Source: MGIIb-O5 sp036154155
GTDB taxonomy: Archaea > Thermoplasmatota > Poseidoniia > Poseidoniales > Thalassarchaeaceae
Assembly (NCBI GenBank): GCA_036154155.1
Contig: JAYZLP010000046.1
Span: 1 to 46,957 of the forward strand
Length of the DNA: 46,957 nucleotides
Direction: 5' to 3'
The position numbers and the translations under genes were made by a program. Positions 9,201-18,100 of the stretch are shown here, piece by piece; position 1 is the stretch's first letter, and every line of letters begins with the position of its first letter. The notes under the pieces are model-generated. The model was not told the origin of the DNA. It did no database searches and saw nothing but the letters and a program-made list of their open reading frames with translations.

Positions 9201-9638
9201 GCCCCGGCCTTTGGCATCGATATCGAGGTTCTGCAGCAGAACGTAATCGGCGAACAGACTGAGGGGCAGACTGTGGTTTTCATCGTGACCATGCAGAATT
9301 TGGGAGCTACAACCGCGTCCGGAAGGCTTTGCAACTCAGCGAACTGCACCGATTACGTGATGATCCCAGGGGCCACTGCCACCTCTACCGGAGTTTTCAG
9401 CGTCGAGCTCAACGTACATCTTGAGGAAGTTGGCGATTACGACCCTTACTTCGAATGGGTTAGCTCGATGGACGATGATGCTGGGGTGCTTGAGTTCGAG
9501 GATGCCATAATCGCAAAGTCCAAGGTTGTCGCTTCAATTAGTAAATCTACACAGGCATTCCTAGTCGTACTAGTTGTGCTCACTATCGGGATTTGGGGTG
9601 CGAACCGACTCTGGGGACGAGACTCAATAGGGCCCTGA
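6243..9638 (+). CDS. Large secreted beta-lactamase-fold (CubicO/class C-like) serine hydrolase with C-terminal Ig-like region and membrane anchor
   Basis: An 1131-residue exported protein. A signal peptide covers about residues 1-25. The N-terminal part (about 35-440) is a serine beta-lactamase/esterase fold: S-L-S-K nucleophile motif at 99-102, a Y-S-N motif in Y-V-Y-S-N-I-G-Y, and an H-W-G third motif. The remaining ~650 residues are beta-rich, Asp/Ser/Thr-rich segments resembling repeated extracellular Ig-like domains (for example D-E-A-G-N-N-E and D-S-S-G-N-R-G). A C-terminal hydrophobic span near 1100-1120 is followed by a few basic residues. CubicO proteins hydrolyse esters, D-amino peptides or amides; the substrate here is unknown. 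It would be anchored facing outwards. Confidence 0.82.
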   Translation: MGSRTKALALVSLMLISIVPAIASAHDDPVSLNDPFSELDSDISDLLLDWQVPGAQVAVMYNGSLVFNKGYGISSNGTDEGGNYWSSQVTVDSKFRIASLSKAITAAGILTLVQNGTISLDDRMVDLVPHLLPPELEGCDYPSHQTLYSIDDITVSMLLNHRAGFDRDGSPNSDPTYWHWNSWVGSWQNDDCIDKQSLIEDYDNGNLAPISMERILSEWLRRPLDFDPGSRYVYSNIGYQILGQIIEAETGMSYEEYIIESVLTPMGIESMSIGMTMPDQREVGEVSYFDDYTSWCHFPDGQDDDGDPIFPFSPGPDCGAFVIEEKDGGGGWIATASDYARFISHIDGTIDNEIFEDSFEFFTENSYDTYQPWYGSGVYVLSEDEQVWQHWGAFSGSSTNFRREVTDSGESVVFVMFTNTRPDGNWKSVRESVISDAMMAVDYSNTTPLEQDESDPLPPQDSDIEGSSYLSITGEIGTESQINATWSASITIREEYGTDLLPNQSIGLRNQIDLHLGNSDGTLDSAEVSAFASLVVSARSWIDSETGGCCSFDNEPMQSSEGTSVSVTPPRTGSVEIENGTWGWNESASLVAQADSRSTRLIDLPRSGSVIEEVPLTISLPHPWEFRYSAMQEIIEGTPSEFTVIRGQSPVYSDIRISIDENQPPSITAERVGAEGSWSMPLDSPTTYSASCTDSALENPSVIWEFGNNGTFVLEARETEQTIIPSELGYSAGDVVSATVTCTDSFSSTVFWYENNIVDGAPPVWYAHFTEVQSDGSQVIHDETQSQISVRSDSQLTMNITSTDDFGQPVLIEVTSNKSQGWRHFSNDELGFTDRFSQGGQINGMHLNVSERHESKERSIWDLSMTVTDEAGNNESMTWNVLVLDGSPPTIIPEIIAQSVPISPDNPARQGDEVILSLTESFDDIDSIQDLVWAVSLDSEILVDNGSWEDAEKVQLPPMETGNHLFEIEAWDSSGNRGSISFYLSVAPAFGIDIEVLQQNVIGEQTEGQTVVFIVTMQNLGATTASGRLCNSANCTDYVMIPGATATSTGVFSVELNVHLEEVGDYDPYFEWVSSMDDDAGVLEFEDAIIAKSKVVASISKSTQAFLVVLVVLTIGIWGANRLWGRDSIGP

Positions 9639-9689
9639 ATCAATCAATCATCCGCGAACCTCTTGAGAGGAGGGTACCGCTCAACTGTC

Positions 9690-11411
9690 ATGGTGCTGCT
9701 TCCCGACTACCCGCAGAGGGTGATCAACGAGCACAAGCTAAGGGTGGAGAAGTTCGCTCTTTTTGGCCTGCTCATATTGGTTTTCGGCGGTGGTTGGTGG
9801 CTGTGGCCAGCAGTACAGGGAGAGGCGGAACTAATCACCAGATCAGGTCCAGTTGCCGCTCTCTTCATCTCGGCCATATTACTCTCGGATCTGATAGATT
9901 ATGGCCCGGTCGAGCGAACAAGGGTGGGCATAGCATCCAACATAGCATGGCCTGGAATTGTGGCAATGGCGATGGTCACATTCCAACGGGAGACGCCCAC
10001 CCAAGACTCACTGATTTCGGCCACAATCCTGCTCGCTGTGGCATTCGCATTGTGGAACTCCTCCTATCCGACATTCGACCATTCGATATCGGCTCGCAGA
10101 CTGAGGGGACTCACTAGCGCAGTCGGATTGGCCTTCGCGATAGCAGTATTGGCTAATTCGGAAGCCGAAATGACTGCATGGGCCGTGACTATTGGACCGC
10201 CACTCGCATACATGACTCCCGACCTCTTGGCCAAGGACGAGGCTCATGAGGACAGAAGGCAATTCTCCCAGGCTATAGAGGAGGCCGAGACCAGGATGAT
10301 GAAACTGAGGACCGAAAACTCAGGCCTTGAACAGGCTGCCTCACTAATCAAGAACGCTAGAGATGTTGGATGGCAGGACCCAGAAAAGGGATTCCTGCTC
10401 ATAGAGGAGGCGATGAGGGAGTCTGAGAGGATTATCGCCATGTCAGTAGATCTGGGCGATATTAGGGAGGACTCGCTTTCCTCTGTGACTAGTGCAGAGG
10501 CCGTAACCACCTCTGCCAAGGGGCCACGCAGGGCCTTCGACCAGGGCGAGAGGGAGGCGGAATTAGGATCCCTCAGAGAGGCCGAGATCCTCTACAGAAT
10601 TGCAAAGACGAAGGCGCAGGTGGTTATCGACCACTGGGAGACGGCAATGAACTCAATCAGGGAAGGTGAGGAGGCGATATCCGAGCATACCGGCCAGGCC
10701 GCAGACTCAGTCAGGGGACTTCTTGTGGCGGCGAGAGAGGCTATGGAGGCCGAGGAGCCCCTGGAAGCAATACAGATCGCCTCAACAATCCCAGGGCACT
10801 TGGAAAGCCTCGGCTCTCTGGAGAAGGAGGCTGCTAGGGCCCTGAAGGAGGCGGAGCAAGCCCTGTCCGCTGTCAGTGATGACATCAGCCACGACTCACA
10901 CGAGCGACTAAAGGAGTCAAAGGCCGCCTTCGACTCAGGTGATTTCTCCCTGTCAAAGGGTATCTCAGAGAGCATCTCCAGGGACATAAGGGGTACATCT
11001 GACTCCATGAAGGAGGTCCAGAGGGCCCTCAGACAGAGGAAGCAGCTGGAGTCCAGGCTCCCCAATGGAGGGGACTGGGCCTCTAGGCTGCAATCGGTCT
11101 CAGACATGGCTGACTCCGGCGACTGGGAAGGCGCGTCTGAGAGTCTAGGATCACTGACCAAGGAACTCAGGGACTTCGAGTCCGAGAGGGACGACGCGCA
11201 AGAGCTACTCGACTTCCTGAACAAGGAGTGGGGATCCATGAGGAAAAGACTCGACTCAGCTGGTATAGCCGCTACTGACGAGGGCAGGGCTAGATCCGAG
11301 AGGCTTCTCGCAGAAGCCGATGGCTATCTCGCAGAGGGCGACATACAGGCCTGCCTCTCCTCGCTTGGCGAAGCTGACTCGGAAATAGAGGCCCTGAGAA
11401 TGAGGACATAG
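9690..11411 (+). CDS. Membrane protein with long alpha-helical/coiled-coil C-terminal region, function unknown
   Basis: Not recognised as a named family. The first ~190 of 573 residues contain about six hydrophobic segments (for example A-L-F-G-L-L-I-L-V-F-G-G and A-A-L-F-I-S-A-I-L-L). The remaining ~380 residues are charged and strongly helical, rich in Glu, Ala, Ser, Arg and Leu, with repeated A-R-E-A-M-E-A-E-E-P-L-E-A and A-D-S-G-D-W-E-G-A-style units that resemble tandem helical-hairpin repeats. ATG 9690 is chosen; an in-frame TTG at 9663 would add nine residues. The last codons end four bases before the convergent amidohydrolase gene. A scaffold or sensory role is possible but not supported by any motif. 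Confidence 0.6.
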   Translation: MVLLPDYPQRVINEHKLRVEKFALFGLLILVFGGGWWLWPAVQGEAELITRSGPVAALFISAILLSDLIDYGPVERTRVGIASNIAWPGIVAMAMVTFQRETPTQDSLISATILLAVAFALWNSSYPTFDHSISARRLRGLTSAVGLAFAIAVLANSEAEMTAWAVTIGPPLAYMTPDLLAKDEAHEDRRQFSQAIEEAETRMMKLRTENSGLEQAASLIKNARDVGWQDPEKGFLLIEEAMRESERIIAMSVDLGDIREDSLSSVTSAEAVTTSAKGPRRAFDQGEREAELGSLREAEILYRIAKTKAQVVIDHWETAMNSIREGEEAISEHTGQAADSVRGLLVAAREAMEAEEPLEAIQIASTIPGHLESLGSLEKEAARALKEAEQALSAVSDDISHDSHERLKESKAAFDSGDFSLSKGISESISRDIRGTSDSMKEVQRALRQRKQLESRLPNGGDWASRLQSVSDMADSGDWEGASESLGSLTKELRDFESERDDAQELLDFLNKEWGSMRKRLDSAGIAATDEGRARSERLLAEADGYLAEGDIQACLSSLGEADSEIEALRMRT

Positions 11412-11415
11412 GTCG

Positions 11416-12684
11416 CTAAATTTCTGAGTAGTATTCCTGGGCGGCTTCCTCTAGGTCTAACGATGCAGCGGTTTCGTCGACCGTCAAGGTGACGCCATCC
11501 CTGCGGATCCCGAACCCATCCACGAAGACGTCTAGGCACCCAGTCCCGGAGTAGATCAGATTCGAGAGAATCCTCCTGCTGTCCCTTCCACGAGGCCTCA
11601 TCCTGATATTGTCGAGATCCCAAGTTACCCAGTCCACTGATCCTTTCGTTGCCAGTTGCCACGTCTCTACCGGGTCCAGTATGCTAGCCTCCCAGTGGTC
11701 GTGTCTCTGAACCAGGCTGGCCGCCTTCGCCTCCGCCCGCATGTCCAGGCCATTGTTGCTAGCTGCCCCATCCGTCCCAAGACGAACATCGACCCCTGCC
11801 TCTATCATCGCAGGATATGACATAGTACCTCCACAGGCCAGCTTCTGGTTGCTTGTGGGGCAGTGAACGGCATGAGCCCCGTGGCCTGCAAGAATCCTCA
11901 TCTCCTTCTTCGTCACCCAACCGCAGTGGGCACACACCGTCCCCCCATTTTCAGAACTCTGGAAGTAGCCCAATGAGTCAAGGTACTCGATTGGGTACAT
12001 GCCGTGCTCGGCATGACAGTCCGCGACCTCCTGACGAGTCTCGCTGGTGTGGATCTGAAGTAAGCTGCCGAGTTCCTCTGCCATCTCGGATGCCTTCACA
12101 AGGGTCTCTTCGCTACAGGCATATACCGAGTGCGTGCCGATGCCGTACTCGACTCTGCCAGAAGCAAGGGGACCAGCTCTGATCAGTGAATCAAGCTCCC
12201 TAAGCGCCTTGCCACTGTCGCTACCCCCGTCCTCAGGGGGAGGCCAGTCAGTAGTAGGCCCGCAGATTATGGCCCTCATTCCCGAATCAGCCACAACGGG
12301 GGCTATTGATCCCGGGAAGTGGTACATGTCGCACGCGAAAGTGGTCCCTCCAGCGATCATCTCCGCTACGGATGCCCTGGTTCCTATGGCTGCGAGCTCT
12401 GGTGTCAGGTTCCTCTCACTTGGGAAGATACTGGTCTCCAGCCATTCCATGAGGCCAAGCCCCTCTCCCATGCTTCTGTTGAGAGTCATCGGCATGTGCG
12501 TGTGCCAGTTCTGCAGTGATCTGGTAATGAGTAGGTCGCTTCCGTCGACTGTCTCCAATACGTCCTCGTCACCATTGCTTTGGGCGAATGAGCCATCGGC
12601 ATGAAGGAGGAAGTCGCCCTCTCTCACTGCCCCATCGTGATCGATGAGCCGAGTGTTCACTATCCTACGTGTGCCTGACTCCAT
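11416..12684 (-). CDS. Amidohydrolase, S-adenosylhomocysteine/5'-methylthioadenosine deaminase family
   Basis: Zinc-dependent aminohydrolase of the TIM-barrel amidohydrolase superfamily, 422 residues. Metal and catalytic residues are in place: N-W-H-T-H-M near residue 60, I-H-T-S-E-T in the middle, a further conserved His in G-A-H-A-V-H-C-P, and the essential Asp in G-T-D-G-A-A-S-N-N. The long N-R-S-M-G-E-G-L segment after the first motif is typical of MtaD/SAH-deaminase and chlorohydrolase relatives. It probably deaminates adenosine-type products of S-adenosylmethionine metabolism, though the exact substrate (SAH, MTA, deoxyadenosine, guanine) cannot be read from sequence. It lies 39 bases upstream of the end of the AIM24-like gene on the same strand. 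Confidence 0.85.
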   Translation of the reverse strand: MESGTRRIVNTRLIDHDGAVREGDFLLHADGSFAQSNGDEDVLETVDGSDLLITRSLQNWHTHMPMTLNRSMGEGLGLMEWLETSIFPSERNLTPELAAIGTRASVAEMIAGGTTFACDMYHFPGSIAPVVADSGMRAIICGPTTDWPPPEDGGSDSGKALRELDSLIRAGPLASGRVEYGIGTHSVYACSEETLVKASEMAEELGSLLQIHTSETRQEVADCHAEHGMYPIEYLDSLGYFQSSENGGTVCAHCGWVTKKEMRILAGHGAHAVHCPTSNQKLACGGTMSYPAMIEAGVDVRLGTDGAASNNGLDMRAEAKAASLVQRHDHWEASILDPVETWQLATKGSVDWVTWDLDNIRMRPRGRDSRRILSNLIYSGTGCLDVFVDGFGIRRDGVTLTVDETAASLDLEEAAQEYYSEI

Positions 12685-12723
12685 GAAGTCGCGAGAGGAT
12701 ATCGCACCTCAAGGTTATCATTA

Positions 12724-13434
12724 CTAGTTGCTTCTTGACGCTGGCAATAATGGAATCAGTCTACTTGCCAGACTCTCCATGTTCCTCGTTTGAATGTACA
12801 CTTTGCCGGATCCGTTGAACTCTAGTACGGCGCCTTCTCCTCCAAGAATAGCAGATCCCCAACCTCCAACCTTGGACAACTTGTAGGATAGTCCTGAGGT
12901 GAAGCCTACAACGTGGCCGTTATCCACGACTACTGGGTTATTCGGATCTACGTCTATCTCCTTGATAGCGCCATATGATGTGTAGAAAACCTTCCCCGGA
13001 ACTCCCCTGGGGGCGAACGCCCTTAGGAAAAATGATCCCTCCCTAGAGAACAGGGACTTGGCTCCCTGGAATTTGGTGTCTGTGTCCACCCCTGGAGTGC
13101 ATGCCATGAATGAACCTCCTTGCATGAAGAACTCCTCTCCCGGCGCTAGGTCAAATTCCATTACATCTCCCGGAGCAGAAGGAGCTAGAGATACCCATCC
13201 GCCACCGTCGCCAGCAGTGTATGTATTCACAAAGAACGACTCCCCTCCGAATGTAGACTTGGCCATACTCTTCAGGAATCCTCCTATCCCGCTTCCGGAA
13301 CCCATCCCAGTCTTCATGTCCACCCCTCTCGACTGAGCCACCATCGCCCCCGGCTCGACCTTCAGGGACTCTCCCGGTCCCAGGGTAGCTGTCATCAGGG
13401 TAAACGCTGGCTTGAAATCGTATTCTACGTCCAT
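12724..13434 (-). CDS. AIM24 / TIGR00266 family protein
   Basis: A 236-residue beta-rich protein of the AIM24 family, widespread in bacteria and archaea and without an established biochemical role. Family features are the opening M-x-V-E-Y-x-x-K-P-A-F, the L-x-P-G-E-S-L-K-V-E-P-G-A-M-V motif, and several Gly-rich turns such as G-G-G-F/W-V-S-L-A-P and F-F-M-Q-G-G-S-F-M-A. ATG 13434 (ggaagg just upstream) is preferred because it gives the usual family N-terminus. Longer in-frame starts reach into the preceding hydrolase gene. It follows the FAH-family gene by 20 bases, so both probably share a transcript. Confidence 0.85.
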   Translation of the reverse strand: MDVEYDFKPAFTLMTATLGPGESLKVEPGAMVAQSRGVDMKTGMGSGSGIGGFLKSMAKSTFGGESFFVNTYTAGDGGGWVSLAPSAPGDVMEFDLAPGEEFFMQGGSFMACTPGVDTDTKFQGAKSLFSREGSFFLRAFAPRGVPGKVFYTSYGAIKEIDVDPNNPVVVDNGHVVGFTSGLSYKLSKVGGWGSAILGGEGAVLEFNGSGKVYIQTRNMESLASRLIPLLPASRSN

Positions 13435-13454
13435 GCCTTCCGGACAAAGAAGCC

Positions 13455-14054
13455 CTAAATAACGCATTTCCCAGCAAGAGTGCTGATAGTCAGACCATCC
13501 GAGTTCTTCATCCATGCCTCTATCAAATCACCCTCTTTCATGGCCCCAACTCCCTTTGGAGTGCCCGTCCAAATCAGATCCCCGGGACTAAGCCCATACC
13601 AGCTCTCGAGATGCCCCATTATCGACTCGAACGAGTGAACCATGAGATCCGTGGAAGCCAGTTGCCTTACCTCTCCGTTCACAGACAGGCAGATCTCCAT
13701 CGGCCTAGAGTCCCAAGGTGCCCATGTACCAAGGACCCCCGAGCCCTCGAAACCCTTCCCCTCTAGCCATGGCCAACCCTTCTCCTTGGCTAGGGTCTGA
13801 CGGGTTCTATTGGTGGTGTCGCACCCCACGCACATCTCCACCGGCTCGAGATTTTCACCGAGTCTGATCACCATCTCGACCTCGTGGTCTATGTGCTCAT
13901 TCGCACTTAGTGCGATCACGTTGTTCCCATCCCCATCTGCCTCTACGTGTGCCGTTGGCGGCATCAGGAAGAAACGGGGGTAATCAGTGACGTCACCCTT
14001 GATCTCCTTAGCGTGTCCAACGTAGTTCCTGAATACGGCCCAGCCTACTGCCAT
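13455..14054 (-). CDS. Fumarylacetoacetate hydrolase (FAH) family protein
   Basis: 199-residue single-domain member of the FAH superfamily, which cleaves or decarboxylates 2-oxo acids with a bound Mg2+ or Mn2+. The opening A-V-F-R-N-Y-V-G-H-A-K-E matches the family G-x-N-Y-x-x-H-A-x-E pattern. It also has the acidic ligand region H-E-V-E-M-V-I-R, the D-T-T-N-R-T segment and the closing D-L-I-W-T-G-T-P-K-G-V-G-A. Likely roles are acylpyruvase or oxaloacetate decarboxylase/tautomerase activity. Substrate specificity cannot be assigned. Confidence 0.88.
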   Translation of the reverse strand: MAVGWAVFRNYVGHAKEIKGDVTDYPRFFLMPPTAHVEADGDGNNVIALSANEHIDHEVEMVIRLGENLEPVEMCVGCDTTNRTRQTLAKEKGWPWLEGKGFEGSGVLGTWAPWDSRPMEICLSVNGEVRQLASTDLMVHSFESIMGHLESWYGLSPGDLIWTGTPKGVGAMKEGDLIEAWMKNSDGLTISTLAGKCVI

Positions 14055-14138
14055 ACACCTCGCAAGCCCCCCAATCCCATTATCACATCGATTCCAACCT
14101 CAGCAGGTTGAAGACATACACTCCACCGAGGATGACTG

Positions 14139-15104
14139 ATGGTGGAGGACCCCTACCGAGTTCTAGGTGTCTCCAAGGACTCCTCGGATGCCGAAATAAA
14201 GAGGTCCTACAGGAAGTTGGCAAGACAATATCACCCAGACAGAAATCCAGATGACGCTGCTGCGGAGGAGAGATTCAAGTCAATCCAGACCGCATACGAG
14301 GAAATTGGCTCTGCAGACGCTAGAAGGGAGTACGATGAGAGGAAGAGGATGGAGGAAATGTTCCGTGGAGGAAACCCATTCGGCAGTGGCAATCCCTTCG
14401 GAGGAGGAATGGACCTAGGGGACATAATATCCCAATTTATGGGTGGCCGCGGATCCCCTCAGCAGGGATTTTCAAGACAACCACCTCACCCTTCCAGACA
14501 GCCCACTTCTCAATATGAGACGACGAAGGGTGCGAACATCGAGTCGGGCCTGGACATTTCTCTTGAGCAAGCCAACTCCGGCACCGAAGTCCGTTTCAGC
14601 CATAGGAGACTCAGGAGATGTGAGAGGTGCAAGGGTTCATCCTTTGGAACCTCCAAGGGATGCACATCGTGCAATGGCAAGGGAGTTCAGACCAAGGGAA
14701 GCACTCTGACAGTCAAAGTCCCCCCCGGAGCGGTTCATGGCCAGCAGCTAAGGCTGAAGGACATGGGCCACGAGCATCCACAAGGAGAACCCGGGGATCT
14801 CCTGATTACCCTAAGGCTCGACGCCGAGGAAGGCAGGAGGTGGGAGTCAGGCAGGCTAATCCAAGAGGTGCCCGTACCAATTACGACACTTCTTCTCGGA
14901 GGGAAGGTCAGGGTCATGACACCGATTGGGAAGAAAATCGAGATCGGCGTCCCCATAGGGACAAGAATAGGCGATAGGCGCAGAATCCAAGGACACGGCC
15001 ATTCTGGCGAGCCACTGGACATAGAGTTCGTTCTGGATGAACCAGAAAGCCTCACTGAGTCCCAAGTAGAAGCCCTTCGTTCCCTGAGGGAGAGTGGCTT
15101 GTAG
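14139..15104 (+). CDS. DnaJ-like co-chaperone with reduced zinc finger
   Basis: Hsp40 co-chaperone, 321 residues. An N-terminal J domain carries the HPD tripeptide (Y-H-P-D-R-N) needed to stimulate DnaK. It is followed by a Gly/Phe-rich linker (G-G-N-P-F-G-S-G-N-P-F-G-G-G) and two CTD beta-domains (V-K-V-P-P-G-A-V-H-G-Q-Q-L-R). Unlike canonical DnaJ, which has four C-x-x-C-x-G repeats, only two are visible (C-E-R-C-K-G and C-T-S-C-N-G), just enough for one zinc site. It is thus intermediate between type I and the zinc-free type II (CbpA-like) proteins. The ATG has gagg upstream. No dnaK or grpE is nearby. Confidence 0.85.
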   Translation: MVEDPYRVLGVSKDSSDAEIKRSYRKLARQYHPDRNPDDAAAEERFKSIQTAYEEIGSADARREYDERKRMEEMFRGGNPFGSGNPFGGGMDLGDIISQFMGGRGSPQQGFSRQPPHPSRQPTSQYETTKGANIESGLDISLEQANSGTEVRFSHRRLRRCERCKGSSFGTSKGCTSCNGKGVQTKGSTLTVKVPPGAVHGQQLRLKDMGHEHPQGEPGDLLITLRLDAEEGRRWESGRLIQEVPVPITTLLLGGKVRVMTPIGKKIEIGVPIGTRIGDRRRIQGHGHSGEPLDIEFVLDEPESLTESQVEALRSLRESGL

Positions 15105-15117
15105 CCTCACACAACCA

Positions 15118-18100
15118 ATGAAATACCGGTCTCGCGGGCGATTATTCGTGCGGGACTTCTCACACGTCGCTGACTTCCTAATTCCTCGCAGGAGGAAGGT
15201 CCACGTCGCTGTAGTTCTGTTCACGATAATGATGGTCCCCGGGGTAATCGCGACTCTAGAGCCGATTGACATCGAGTCGTATGACATGGAGTCGCCAGAG
15301 CTGGACGCGAATCTGGTACTCAGGGAGGAATTCACCGCGGCAGGCAACATATGGGGCTTCGGAGTCTTCGTCAGAGACCCCTCATATTTCGGCGAGGAAG
15401 GCTCAGACGTCGGGATGATCGCAAACTATCCTGGAAAGGCCTCAGGAGTCACTAGCCCCGCTGGTGGAATCCTAAATCTCACAGTACTCAGGGAGATCGA
15501 CGAAAACGCCAACACTCTTCGAGAGAACGAGATATCTGAGTTCTACCTCCCCATCGCATCTGAGATTTCTGGAGACCCTGCTATGGGTATCCTAGACCTG
15601 GCTTCGGATTTCAGGTCATTCATGTCGGGGAAGTCCTCTCTGACTCAGCCAAGGATAAATCCATACAAGCTAGCCACAACTCTTGACATAGAGGAATCCA
15701 CAGAACCAGCCCCCACGAACTGGACTGATTGTGGCCAGCTTGAGTGCCTGGTTTTCGACGATCCGAATGTTACACAGGCACACATAGACCTCGCAGCTCA
15801 TAGGATGGCCAATAACAGCAACGGGGCATTCCTGAGATTCCTCTCAAACGACCGCGCATTCACCCCAGACCCATCAAGCCCAGTAGTCGGACCCGTGGGC
15901 CACAAGATTGCAGAAGACGGCTCCATCTCGTCGGAAGAGTGGACGAATGGAAGGTGGTCCGCATCCGCAGCATGGCTCATAGTCAACTTTGACAGGGACG
16001 AGATGCAATCAAACGGCTGGACATTCTCATGGAAGAACGCCTCAGCAGAATTCGGATATCAGTGGGATGGACTAACTCTGAAGACAGACCCCGTTAGGTA
16101 CACAGTGGATCAATGCAAGTCAAAGGAGGAAAACAATGCCCAACTATGCTCAGTCGAGTGGCTATACCTCTCATTGGAGGAGGATCTCAGAGAGAGTGAC
16201 AGTCAGGTAGTCACACTGATGTTCGCTGAGTCGATAAACGTCGAAATAAATCGAGAACTCCTATCGAGCGTTTACTTGGTTGTGACAATGTCATTCGCTG
16301 TAGTGGCCCTTCTTTGGATCAATCTGAGGAGGATATCCGACGTAGCCATAGTCTCGACGGCACTAGTCCTTTCACTGGTTTGGATGTACGGGCTAATTGG
16401 ATGGGCGATAATATTTGGTCACAGAACCGGATTCGAGTTCATTTTCAGATCACAATTCTCTAATTTACTCCCAATCCTAATTCTTGCATTGGAGATAGAT
16501 GACAGCCTCCACAGCCTCCACAGATACAAGGAAGAGAGGAAATCCGGCAAATCCCCCGAGGAGTCATCTCGGATGTCGATCAGCAAGGTCGGCCTCGCGA
16601 TAATGCTGACGTCAGTCACTACGATAGTCGCGTTCTCGGCGAACCTTTCTTCCGACATAGCAGCCCTCAGATCATTTGGAATAGAAGCTGGAATAGGCGT
16701 ACTTTGCGCATTCTTCCTCACCGGATTGTGGGTTCCTCTGACCAGGCTCGATGTGGACGTTTGGTTGGACTCCAGGGGCAGGCTTCAGGACGAGCCTTCT
16801 GACACCCTCCACATGGTGCCCAAGTCATGGTTGTCATCCCTAGCAACAAAATCAGCGAAGCTCTCCCCTCTGGTCATTGCCGCCTCCCTTCTAATAACAT
16901 CCATCGCAGTACCCATGATGCTCTCCCTAGAGGGCGACTTCCAGGTCGAGGATTTCATCGAGGAGGAATCGGATCTAGCTGTTGGCGTGGGCTTGATCAA
17001 CGAGAGGTTTAGTGACGAGGGAGAGCCAGCGTACATCCTAGTCGAAGGAAACATAACCAACCCTAGAATTCTAATCGCGATGGAGGAGTTGAGGGAGAAT
17101 ATGAATTCCCATGGGCCAGATGATCCGGATCAGTTCACAAGATCTCCAAGCGGGGATGTCGAGCTACTTGGCATAGACCAGATGCTATGGTACCTAAGGG
17201 CCGCAATGGCATGGAACCAGACGCCTTTCGAGGAGGCGGGGTGGGACTTCGAATCAGATGATGGCGGAATAGGTTGTGAGACAATCGTCATCCCCAACAG
17301 GGACTTCGAGTTCATCTTCATACCATCGACGGATGATAGCAGTTCACTGACTTTCCTCTATGGCTTCATGCTGACCAGAGGAATACCGGCCAGTGGAGGC
17401 TATCCAGCGCTTTCCACTAGCATCGTGGGAGAGTTCCTCCAGGTCGAAGGGGATCTCGATTATGACAATCCGTGGTTGACAAATTCAGGGGAAGCCCCAC
17501 ATTACCCGAGGACATCGATGCGCTTCGGAATATCCAGTCCCGAGCAATTCGCCCTCGTGGAGCCTGCTCTGGAGCAACTGGAGGCTGACATGGCGCCCTT
17601 CCAGAACCTCTCATCAAGCAACCTCAGAACTAGAGGAGAGCTTTCCTCTGCCTTCTCGGAAGAGGAGTATCCAGTGACCTGGGCAATACCAACCGGCGAG
17701 CCGGTAATCAGGTTCGTGGCGGCCGACTCGATGCAGGACGACCTCCAGGGGACAATCCTCCTGGGGCTGGTCCTCTGCTTCGTCACCCTTTGGTGGGGAT
17801 ACAGGCAGGAGGAGCCAGCTGAGTACAGTCTGAAATCCGTCCGGGATCCCAAATTCGCCAAGCGGGCCCTCCTCAATGCGGCAATCTTGTCATCCTTCGC
17901 CTACTTCCTGATGGGTGCTCAGTATGCCGTTCCTCTGGCAGCCCTGGCCATCGTGCTTTCTGTTCTATGGGGCAACGAGGCATTCACATTCGCTGCCGTC
18001 ACGACCGCGCCAATCAGCATAGTCATAATCTGGCTCTACGCGCTCGTCGACGCCTTTGGCTACGGCCTGAACATGGTGACGGTGTCAATCGCGGCAATAT

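Noticed and set aside
10592..11239. 215-codon minus-strand frame, Ser/Leu-rich
   Set aside because: Antisense to the helical tail of the membrane protein; composition is the mirror of Glu/Ser codons.
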